Origin: Spirochaetia bacterium
Lineage (GTDB): Bacteria; Spirochaetota; Spirochaetia; Treponematales; Breznakiellaceae
Reading direction: 5' to 3'
DNA: 14,951 nucleotides
Assembly (NCBI GenBank): GCA_025997675.1
Contig: BNUX01000073.1
Span: 1 to 14,951, forward strand
Part shown: piece by piece, positions 1 to 6,566 of the stretch
Layout of the letters: each line of letters opens with the position of its first letter
Numbering within the stretch: the stretch's first letter is position 1
Program-made: the position numbers and the translations under genes
Notes under the pieces: model-generated
Told to the model about the DNA's origin: nothing
Database searches by the model: none
What the model saw: the letters and a program-made list of their open reading frames with translations, nothing else

Positions 1-335
1 AAGGGGTATCTTAAAGAGGATACGGAATATCGCCAGGGCCAGGAACAGGCCCACCCCAAGGGCAACGGCTAATATAAGCCGGAGGGGCGGATATGTCCAT
101 GATACCTATGGGGGAGGGCATCGGGGTTCAGCTTACCAGGACCACCAAACTGGGCCTCGTCCTGCTGGTCTGCTTCCTCATGGGGGTCATTATCACCATA
201 GCCGAGCCGGACCTGCAAGTGTTGGCCGCCCAGGTCCCTTCGATTCCGCCCCTCCGGCTTATATTAGCCGTTGCCCTTGGGGTGGGCCTGTTCCTGGCCC
301 TGGCGATATTCCGTATCCTCTTTAAGATACCCCTT
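1..335. repeat. Perfect 91-bp inverted repeat (arms 1-91 and 245-335)
   Basis: Bases 1-91 are the exact reverse complement of bases 245-335, with a 153-base spacer (92-244). Pairing fails at 92 versus 244, so the inner boundary is sharp; the outer boundary is cut off by the window edge. The right arm encodes a membrane segment (about residues 52-81) of the DUF1538 protein and fits its family, so the right arm is the native copy and the left arm the displaced one. The total lack of divergence implies a very recent event or a chimeric read or assembly join at a contig end. Confidence 0.93.
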
Positions 336-1460
336 TCGGCGCTGCTCCTGATTTTCTACGGCATCCTCTTCGCGGTTGCCATTATTGTCCCCTCCCTGGC
401 CAACTTTATCCCCGTGGCCTTCGACTCCGGGGGGGTCACCACGGGCCCCATGACGGTGCCCTTCATCCTGGCTATGGGCGTCGGCCTTGCCTCGGTGCGG
501 AGTGATAAGGACTCCCAGGACGACAGTTTCGGCCTGGTGGCCCTTTGCAGCATCGGCCCGATACTGGCGGTCCTCTTCCTGGGGGTCTTCTTTAACCCCG
601 GCGGGGCGGATGTTTCGGTCTCCGCCATTCCCGAAGTTACCACCTCTCAGGAGGTGATCAGACAATTCGCCATTGAGTTTCCCCACTATATCAAGGAGGT
701 GTTCCTGGCCCTGGCGGCCATCGTGGTGTTCTTCGTCATCTTCCAGATCCTGTCCCGGCGCTACAAGAAACATCAAATCGGCCGTATCCTCATCGGCTTT
801 CTATATACCTTCATCGGCCTGGTGGTTTTTCTCACCGGGGTCAACGTGGGCTTCATCCCTGTGGGGCAGTTCCTGGGGGAACAACTGGCCTCCTCCCCCT
901 ATAAGTGGGTCCTGGTTCCCCTAAGCATCCTGATCGGCTACTTTATCGTGGCGGCGGAACCGGCGGTTCATGTGCTGAACAAGCAGGTCGAGGAGATTTC
1001 CCAGGGAACCATCCCCCAAACAGCCATGAAGCGGGGGCTTGCCATCGGCATGGCCGCCGCCCTGGCCATCACCATGGTCCGGATACTGCTGAGCATCCCC
1101 ATCATGTATATCCTCATCCCCGGCTACGCCGCCGCCCTGACCCTGACCTTCTTTGTCCCCAGGATATTTACCGGGATTGCCTTTGACTCAGGCGGCGTCT
1201 GTTCCGGCCCCATGACCTCGACCTTCCTCTTGCCCCTGGCAATGGGAACCTGTCAGGGCGTAGGGGGGGATCTGATGGCCGACGCCTTCGGCATCGTTGC
1301 TATGGTTGCCATGACCCCCCTGATTGTTATACAGATCATGGGATTACTGTACGGCCGCCGGATCAGGAGAGCGGCGAAACAGGCTCTGGTGGAGACACTG
1401 GATACCACCGGCGCCGGAGAGATTGTCGAGTACGGAGTGGAGGAATCCTCTAATGATTGA
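93..1460 (+). CDS. DUF1538 family integral membrane protein, probably 5'-truncated
   Basis: This is a multi-pass membrane protein of the DUF1538 family, of unproven function and thought to be a transporter. The protein is an internal duplication. Each half carries an AEP motif (residues 38 and 289) and a glycine-rich signature: AFDSGGVTTGPMTVPF near 109-124 and AFDSGGVCSGPMTSTF near 363-378. Aligning the halves, IPMGEGIG at residues 4-11 matches IPVGQFLG at 255-262. The second half has about 55 further residues before that point (a helix, a basic loop and another helix) that the first half lacks. The ATG at 93 has a GGAGGGG upstream, but that lies in the inverted-repeat arm and may be fortuitous. 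The true start was probably farther upstream in the native gene. The stop overlaps the start of the P-II-like gene by 8 bases, implying cotranscription and coupling. Family assignment is confident; the start is not. Confidence 0.82.
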   Translation: MSMIPMGEGIGVQLTRTTKLGLVLLVCFLMGVIITIAEPDLQVLAAQVPSIPPLRLILAVALGVGLFLALAIFRILFKIPLSALLLIFYGILFAVAIIVPSLANFIPVAFDSGGVTTGPMTVPFILAMGVGLASVRSDKDSQDDSFGLVALCSIGPILAVLFLGVFFNPGGADVSVSAIPEVTTSQEVIRQFAIEFPHYIKEVFLALAAIVVFFVIFQILSRRYKKHQIGRILIGFLYTFIGLVVFLTGVNVGFIPVGQFLGEQLASSPYKWVLVPLSILIGYFIVAAEPAVHVLNKQVEEISQGTIPQTAMKRGLAIGMAAALAITMVRILLSIPIMYILIPGYAAALTLTFFVPRIFTGIAFDSGGVCSGPMTSTFLLPLAMGTCQGVGGDLMADAFGIVAMVAMTPLIVIQIMGLLYGRRIRRAAKQALVETLDTTGAGEIVEYGVEESSND

Positions 1461-2154
1461 TAAACAGGTCCCCATCTTAAAGTGCGTCATCTTTATTGTT
1501 GACTGGACGAAGGCCCGGGTGGTTACGGATATTTGCGAACAGGAACACGTCCGGTTCCACTTCATCATGAAAGGCCGGGGCACCGCCGGCTCTGATATTC
1601 TGGACCTCCTGGGGGTCGGCAGCACCGAAAAGGCGGTAATCATGTGCCTGGAACAGGACATCGGGGTGCCCCAGCTTTTGAAGGCGGTTACCAAGAAGCT
1701 GGGCCTCCACAACCCCGGCGCAGGGATTGCCTTTACCCTGCCCCTTTCGGGGATCAACATGCCTATTTTGCAGGTTTTCAAGGGAAGTATAGAGAAGATT
1801 TTTAAGATTTCGATAGAGCCGGAGGCGGAGAAAATGAGTGCCGAGACCAAGTTTGATTTAATCGTATCGGTGGTAAACCAGGGGTACAGTGATGAGTTTA
1901 TGACCGTAGCCCGTGAAGCGGGGGCCACCGGGGGAACGGTGATCAATGCCCGTGGCATCATGCACCAGGGGCCGGTCAAATTCTTCGGCATCTCCGTCCA
2001 GGACGAAAAGGAGATCATCACCATCCTGTCCTCCCGTGAGCGGAAGGCGCCGATCATGCAGGCGGTGAGCCAGGCCTTCGGCATTTCCTCCAAAGCGGGG
2101 GGTATCATCTTTTCCCTGCCCGTGGACGCCGTAGCCGGACTTGATTTGAAATAG
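1453..2154 (+). CDS. Tandem-domain P-II-like regulatory protein
   Basis: A soluble 233-residue protein with two P-II-like (GlnB/GlnK fold) domains in one chain. The second, about residues 132-230, is the clearer: GATGGTVINARG at 157-168, a KEIITIL strand-helix at 186-192 and AGGIIFSLPV at 215-224. The first, about 8-105, parallels it with GRGTAGSDILDLLG at 41-54 and a closing GAGIAFTLPLSG at 89-100. Ordinary P-II proteins are about 112 residues and trimeric, so this is a fused duplicate. The segment where the T-loop sits is short (GIMHQGPVKFFG), and the uridylylated tyrosine of enteric GlnB is not evident, so covalent control is unlikely. The start is the ATG eight bases before the end of the DUF1538 gene, with GGAGG upstream. 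By analogy with GlnK-AmtB it may gate the DUF1538 membrane protein; that partnership is inferred from adjacency. Confidence 0.8.
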   Translation: MIDKQVPILKCVIFIVDWTKARVVTDICEQEHVRFHFIMKGRGTAGSDILDLLGVGSTEKAVIMCLEQDIGVPQLLKAVTKKLGLHNPGAGIAFTLPLSGINMPILQVFKGSIEKIFKISIEPEAEKMSAETKFDLIVSVVNQGYSDEFMTVAREAGATGGTVINARGIMHQGPVKFFGISVQDEKEIITILSSRERKAPIMQAVSQAFGISSKAGGIIFSLPVDAVAGLDLK

Positions 2155-2190
2155 GGGCTGCGATATATTGGTACTTTTGGAGGTTTTTTT

Positions 2191-3306
2191 ATGCGTAATA
2201 GGGTGTATTTCATTCTTACCGGGATTGTATGTCTTGGCATCGTGCTTGCCTGCGAAGTCCCCCAGTCGGTAACCATTAAGGGTTCCCCGGGGATATATAC
2301 CAACCTGGGCAGCCCTTTTGGGAAGGATAATACCCTGCTTGATGTCCTTAATGGGGACGGGGTAGAGAAGCGGCTGGGAGAGGGCAACGGCCGTACCTAC
2401 ACGTATACCGGTGATACGACCGTTAAGACCTATTTGATAAGCTTCCCTTTAATTCCGGCGGCTCCGGCGACAACAGGGGTTCAGGTGACTGAAACGGGCG
2501 ACATTCCAAATTTGTCTTTACACGAAATCGCAGATTTCTTAGGGGGCGTTCAATTTAAAGAAGTCCCTGCGTATTTATATATAAGCGGTTTGACTACTAC
2601 CAGCAAAATGTCTTTATCCTCAGAAATTTCGGGGCAAACAACAACTCTCCTGAACGATGTTTTTATCGACACCCCAAACAAATTCCAATTAAGTAAGTTT
2701 GAGGATTTGGCGGATGGTGTTGAAATGTGGAGTGTACCAATAACCGCTGTTCACACCGTCAGTCTCAAAGAGGTATTTAATGCCAAAAGCAAAGTTACCT
2801 TGAAGTATACAATTACCGGCACCACGGATGGTAACCCGCTTAAGGCCGACCTGGTTGTAAAGCTGCCCCTACGATTTACCCCCCCTCCGGGTGCGGAGAC
2901 CATAGAAGCTGCGGAAGGTACCTTTGTCCAACTGAATTTGGATGCCCTTCCAAAGGAAGATGAGGATTTATTCGGCAGAACAAATGACGGCGGTGATGAT
3001 CTGTTCAGCCAATTGGACTGGGTTAAAATAGATATTCAGCCCGTTGACAACAACTCAATTGATAATCTGTATTTGGGAATGATAAGAAAGAGCGGAAACC
3101 ACAGCGCACTTTCTTTGGATAACCGCAATGATCCCGGGCCCGAACAATTCTTAGACGGAGAGTTGGCCTGGCCTTTTAATCCCATACGGCTCCTTATGAG
3201 GGGATCCGGGGAGGACCTTATCGTAAACCCCACCCCGAAAGGTACGGCAACCTTTGATTTTCAGATAGCCGTAGAAGCCAAAACCAAACTGAACATCAAG
3301 TTTTAA
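2191..3306 (+). CDS. Putative spirochetal lipoprotein, unknown function
   Basis: No family recognised. The 371-residue product has a basic N-terminus (MRNR), a hydrophobic stretch and a lipobox IVLAC with the lipidated cysteine at residue 21, so a membrane-anchored, periplasm- or surface-facing lipoprotein is expected. The mature part is rich in Thr, Leu and Asp with alternating hydrophobic residues, suggesting beta-sandwich architecture, and has no membrane helices. A good ribosome site, GGAGG, precedes the ATG. The next gene follows after 12 bases with its own ribosome site, so the two probably form one unit. The interior (roughly 2500-3130) is noticeably more AT-rich than the flanking genes (for example about 35% GC in bases 2641-2700 against 58% in 4141-4200), which could mean foreign origin or relaxed constraint. 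The upstream gap to the P-II-like gene is only 36 bases, with no terminator seen. Confidence 0.75.
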   Translation: MRNRVYFILTGIVCLGIVLACEVPQSVTIKGSPGIYTNLGSPFGKDNTLLDVLNGDGVEKRLGEGNGRTYTYTGDTTVKTYLISFPLIPAAPATTGVQVTETGDIPNLSLHEIADFLGGVQFKEVPAYLYISGLTTTSKMSLSSEISGQTTTLLNDVFIDTPNKFQLSKFEDLADGVEMWSVPITAVHTVSLKEVFNAKSKVTLKYTITGTTDGNPLKADLVVKLPLRFTPPPGAETIEAAEGTFVQLNLDALPKEDEDLFGRTNDGGDDLFSQLDWVKIDIQPVDNNSIDNLYLGMIRKSGNHSALSLDNRNDPGPEQFLDGELAWPFNPIRLLMRGSGEDLIVNPTPKGTATFDFQIAVEAKTKLNIKF

Positions 3307-3318
3307 GGAGCAGCCCGC

Positions 3319-4740
3319 ATGAAGAAATGTATACTATTTTTGATTGTTTCATCCCTGGCTTGGGGCCTATATGCACAGGTGGACTTATCGGAACTGAGGG
3401 CGAGTATTGAGGCAGACATTGCTGAGGAGGAAGCCAAAGCGGAGGAGCTTGCCGCCCTGGAGGCTCAGGATGCTGCCGCCAATGAAGTGGCGGAAGTTGC
3501 TCAGGAAAGCGCAGAAATAGCCGAAGCGAAGCCGGAGGAAACGGTCCCGTTGAAAACCGGTATAGTGGGGTACTTCACCAACCCGGCGGACACCGAGCAT
3601 CACAAACCCCTCCGGAATATTGAGGTGGGTTTTGCCGATGGCTTTAAGATGGGCTTTGGAAACGCCCTTGTCGGCGTGGGGGACTTCCTCAAAAAGGAAA
3701 TTGTCATTGACCTGGATGAGCTGTACGATAAGATACCGGAGAATGGCGTTGGTATCGGCGCCAATCTTGCCCTCCGCCCCTTGTATGTGAATGTCTATGT
3801 CCCAAAGCTTGGGATGGGCTTTGGGTTATTCACCAGTGTGGACGGCCGGTTTGACGGCAGTTTACGCAAGAATCTATTTGACCTTATTACCCGGGGGAAT
3901 AGCCTTGAAGAGCCCAACAAGTCCGGTACTATTGACGTTTCCGGCGCGGTGTTTGCGGAGGCAGGTTTAAGCTGGCGCGGGTCATTCCTGAAGGATAAGC
4001 TGCGGGTAAGCGCTGCCCCGGCCTTTTTTATTCCACTGATATACATTCCCAAATCCGGCCTTACCTTTGAGCTGGATGCCGAGCAGCCGGAGACCGGCAA
4101 TTTGTATCTGGGCATCAACGGTGATCTGAACCTCTACGGCGCCTTTTCCGCCCCCTCAAAGATTGGCGGGGGCGCCGATCTTTCGGTAAGTGGTGAATAC
4201 GCACTCTTCCCCATTCTGGATGTGGGCGGTACGATTAGCCATATTCCTATTGTTCCCGCCACCCTACACGGTACGAAATATACCGTTACGGGCGATATAA
4301 TAAATACTCCCAGTCTTCTTGACGGGATTGGCGAAACGAATATAGGTACGAAAAAGGTTGGATCAGCCGATGAGCGCCTGGTGGTACGTCCCCTGCGCTT
4401 CGACTTTTACGCCCTATACCGGCCCCTCAGAAGGGATTTACTGACCCTTAAACCGAGCATTGGGTTTACCGTTTTAAACCCCAGTGAAGAAGCTTATTTT
4501 AACGGTGTCCTTGAGGTCCGGCTTCATATAGGCAGGCTGCCTAATATCCCCGGCTACATCTTTAACCCCTACCTGAGTACCGGCATTGAGGAGGGATATT
4601 GGCGGCACAAGCTGGGGTATGCCCTTAACTTCCGTGCCGTTGAGCTGGATTTTGAAGTAGGCTTAAAGTCCCAGGATTATCTGATGAGCTATCAGGCAAG
4701 CGGATTAGAATTTACCTTTGGAATGAAGTTTGGCTGGTAA
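3319..4740 (+). CDS. Putative exported/outer-membrane beta-rich protein
   Basis: Function unknown. The 473-residue product starts with a classical signal peptide and probable cleavage after LYA (residue 19). Residues about 21-75 are Ala/Glu-rich and strongly acidic, compatible with a helical or coiled-coil spacer. From about residue 80 to the end the chain alternates polar and hydrophobic residues, with many Gly and aromatic positions and YVNVYVP- or FELDAEQP-like strands. It ends in FTFGMKFGW; a C-terminal aromatic after alternating residues is typical of outer-membrane beta-barrels. An AAGGAG ribosome site lies 9 bases before the ATG. It follows the lipoprotein gene by 12 bases, so the two may form an envelope complex. 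Its last 36 bases overlap the 3' end of rfuD on the opposite strand. Barrel assignment is inference; a periplasmic beta protein is an alternative. Confidence 0.7.
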   Translation: MKKCILFLIVSSLAWGLYAQVDLSELRASIEADIAEEEAKAEELAALEAQDAAANEVAEVAQESAEIAEAKPEETVPLKTGIVGYFTNPADTEHHKPLRNIEVGFADGFKMGFGNALVGVGDFLKKEIVIDLDELYDKIPENGVGIGANLALRPLYVNVYVPKLGMGFGLFTSVDGRFDGSLRKNLFDLITRGNSLEEPNKSGTIDVSGAVFAEAGLSWRGSFLKDKLRVSAAPAFFIPLIYIPKSGLTFELDAEQPETGNLYLGINGDLNLYGAFSAPSKIGGGADLSVSGEYALFPILDVGGTISHIPIVPATLHGTKYTVTGDIINTPSLLDGIGETNIGTKKVGSADERLVVRPLRFDFYALYRPLRRDLLTLKPSIGFTVLNPSEEAYFNGVLEVRLHIGRLPNIPGYIFNPYLSTGIEEGYWRHKLGYALNFRAVELDFEVGLKSQDYLMSYQASGLEFTFGMKFGW

Positions 4741-5547
4741 CCAGTGAGACAGGGTATACAGCACCAGAGCCAGCGCCGAGGGTAGTCCCAGAAGCACCGT
4801 GGGGGGAATAAAGCCGAAGATTTGCACCCCCACCCCTATCCGTTCAGCCAGGGCGAAAACCAGGGCCGCTATGGCGGTCCCCCACACCCGGCGGAAACCC
4901 AGAAACACCGCAGCCAGACAAATCCAGCCCCGGCCCGCCACACCGCCGGGTGCGTAGACCCCGACCCGGAAGGTCAGGGCGGCCCCGGCCAGGGCGGCGA
5001 GGAAGGCGGCGGCGGCCCAGGAAAACTCCCGGTACCGTTCCGGCCGTATCCCCCGTTCCCGGGAAGCCTCAAGGGACAAGCCGGAAGCCCGCAGCCGCAG
5101 TCCCAGCCGTGTCCGCCCTATCAGTAACGCAGCGAGTATCGTAAGCCCCCAGGCCAGATACACCGAAGGCTGTACCCCAAAGAGCGGCCCGGGAATGTGA
5201 ATAGCCGGATTCCGCAGAACCCCCTTCGTACCGAACCAGGCAATAGAGAGTGTTTCCGTTATACCCCCGGCGGCCAGGTTGAGGGCCAGGGCCGCGATAA
5301 AGGGATTGGCGGCGGTGATGTGGACAAACCGGGCAAGGCCCCAGCCGCTCAGAGCCGCCAGGCCGGCGGTGAGCAGTACCCCAACCGGAACAGAGCCGGT
5401 CCAGCCGGCGAAGATCCAGGAAAAAAAGGAGCCCAGGGACATAAACCCTTCGATAAATATCCCCAGGGACCCGGAAAGTTCCGTAAAGAGGGCTCCCAGG
5501 CTGCCAAGCATCAGCGGGGCGGCGGAGTTGAAGAGGCTCAGGATCAT
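4705..5547 (-). CDS. rfuD: RfuD-type riboflavin ABC transporter permease
   Basis: Second inner-membrane permease of the riboflavin importer, of the branched-chain-amino-acid/ribose/BMP-associated permease family. The 280 residues hold about eight to ten hydrophobic segments. The N-terminus, with AAPLMLGSLGALFTELSG followed by GIFIEGFMSLGSFF, matches the family pattern of a leading helix, a SER/LSG turn and an N-I-GLEG-MMLIGAF-like motif. GLRLRASGLSLEASRERGI (about 150-168) matches the cytoplasmic coupling loop that contacts the ATPase. The ATG overlaps the rfuC stop as ATGA (5544-5547), a translational-coupling arrangement. The C-terminal tail (SHWLPAKLHSKGKF) is basic and is encoded partly within the 3' end of the converging + strand gene. 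The specific riboflavin role rests on the FMN riboswitch and rfuA. Confidence 0.85.
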   Translation of the reverse strand: MILSLFNSAAPLMLGSLGALFTELSGSLGIFIEGFMSLGSFFSWIFAGWTGSVPVGVLLTAGLAALSGWGLARFVHITAANPFIAALALNLAAGGITETLSIAWFGTKGVLRNPAIHIPGPLFGVQPSVYLAWGLTILAALLIGRTRLGLRLRASGLSLEASRERGIRPERYREFSWAAAAFLAALAGAALTFRVGVYAPGGVAGRGWICLAAVFLGFRRVWGTAIAALVFALAERIGVGVQIFGFIPPTVLLGLPSALALVLYTLSHWLPAKLHSKGKF

Positions 5548-6566
5548 TTACGGCTCCCCAGCACCAGGGGCGTCGAAAAATGAATGGTGGCCAGGATAAG
5601 AACCGCTGCCTGGATAAATGCGGTGGTTTCAAAACTCAGCCCCCGTGACAGGAGGGCCGAGTCGGAACCGGCCTTGAGCCAGCCAAAGATAAGGGCCGCG
5701 GGAATCAGGGCAAGGGGCCGGTTCCGTGCGATAAGGGCCACCGCGATGGCGTTCCACCCAAGGCCGCCGGAAAAGCTCTGGTGGCAAAGGCCATAGGTAC
5801 CCGCCACGGCAAAGAAGCCCGTAAGCCCGTTCAGCGCCCCGGACACCCCCATAGCCGGAGCCCAGTACCGCTCCGGGTCCAGCCCCCCATATCGGGCAAA
5901 GTCCGGGGCGGAACCGGCTACCTTATACCGGTACCCCCACACGGTCCGGTAGATAAAGAGATGCCCCAGGTACACAAGGACCAGGGCAAAAACAAAGGAT
6001 AGGGAAAGGTTGGAAGGCGGTAAGAGCCGGGGCAGGGTAACCCCAAAGCGCCCGGTAGCCATAAGACTTCCCTGGGGATTTCGCAGGGGACCGGCGATAA
6101 GGTAATCCGCAACCGGGGAGAGGGCTGCAGAAATTAAAAAGGAGGTGATAAGTTCATTCGCCCCGAAGCTTTTTTTCAAGACCCCTGAAAGCGCGCCCAT
6201 AAGACCGCCGGAAACGATGGCCGCCATAGCGGCCAGGCAGAGTCCCGTACCGGAGGGAGAGCGGAGCAGGATCACCGAAGCGGCCAGCCCCCCCAGATAT
6301 ATCTGCCCTTCCCCTCCCAGATTAAAACAGCCCCCTCGAAAGGCCAGGGCAATTCCCAGGGACGCGGTGAGGAGCAGCCCGATGTTATCCAGGGTGTTTC
6401 CCAAAAACCAGGACCCGGCCCAGGGACCGGTAAAAAACGCCCGGAGGGTCACGCCGGGATCGGAGGCGGCGGTAAGGATGATCAGTACCGTTAGTACTAC
6501 TGCGGCGCCTACCGAAAGGAGGGCTCCAATAAGGACACCGGGAATAGTGAAGTTCCTTTTAGTCAC
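5544..6566 (-). CDS. rfuC: RfuC-type riboflavin ABC transporter permease
   Basis: First inner-membrane permease of the riboflavin importer, about 340 residues with multiple hydrophobic helices. Family landmarks are FNLGGEGQIYLGGLAAS (N-I-G-EGQ-like motif), FGANELITSFLIS (the NE-I/V-T motif), a coupling loop around YKVAGSAPDFARYGGLDPER, and GGLGWNAIAVALIARNRP near the C-terminus. The preferred start is the GTG at 6566, which has GGGGG five bases upstream and overlaps the rfuB stop by 8 bases. A TTG at 6578, four codons longer, is the alternative. The stop overlaps the rfuD start. It should pair with RfuD to form the translocation pore and dock on RfuB. Confidence 0.85.
   Translation of the reverse strand: MTKRNFTIPGVLIGALLSVGAAVVLTVLIILTAASDPGVTLRAFFTGPWAGSWFLGNTLDNIGLLLTASLGIALAFRGGCFNLGGEGQIYLGGLAASVILLRSPSGTGLCLAAMAAIVSGGLMGALSGVLKKSFGANELITSFLISAALSPVADYLIAGPLRNPQGSLMATGRFGVTLPRLLPPSNLSLSFVFALVLVYLGHLFIYRTVWGYRYKVAGSAPDFARYGGLDPERYWAPAMGVSGALNGLTGFFAVAGTYGLCHQSFSGGLGWNAIAVALIARNRPLALIPAALIFGWLKAGSDSALLSRGLSFETTAFIQAAVLILATIHFSTPLVLGSRK

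Noticed and set aside
264..776. Long open frame on the - strand opposite the DUF1538 gene
   Set aside because: Its translation is low-complexity Gly/Gln/Glu-rich, it opposes a clear membrane-protein family member, and it has no domain or ribosome site; it is a by-product of GC-rich codon usage.
1344..2387. 347-codon open frame on the - strand
   Set aside because: It spans the ends of three well-supported + strand genes, its translation is Arg/Ser/Pro-rich without family features, and it would contradict the P-II-like signatures on the other strand.
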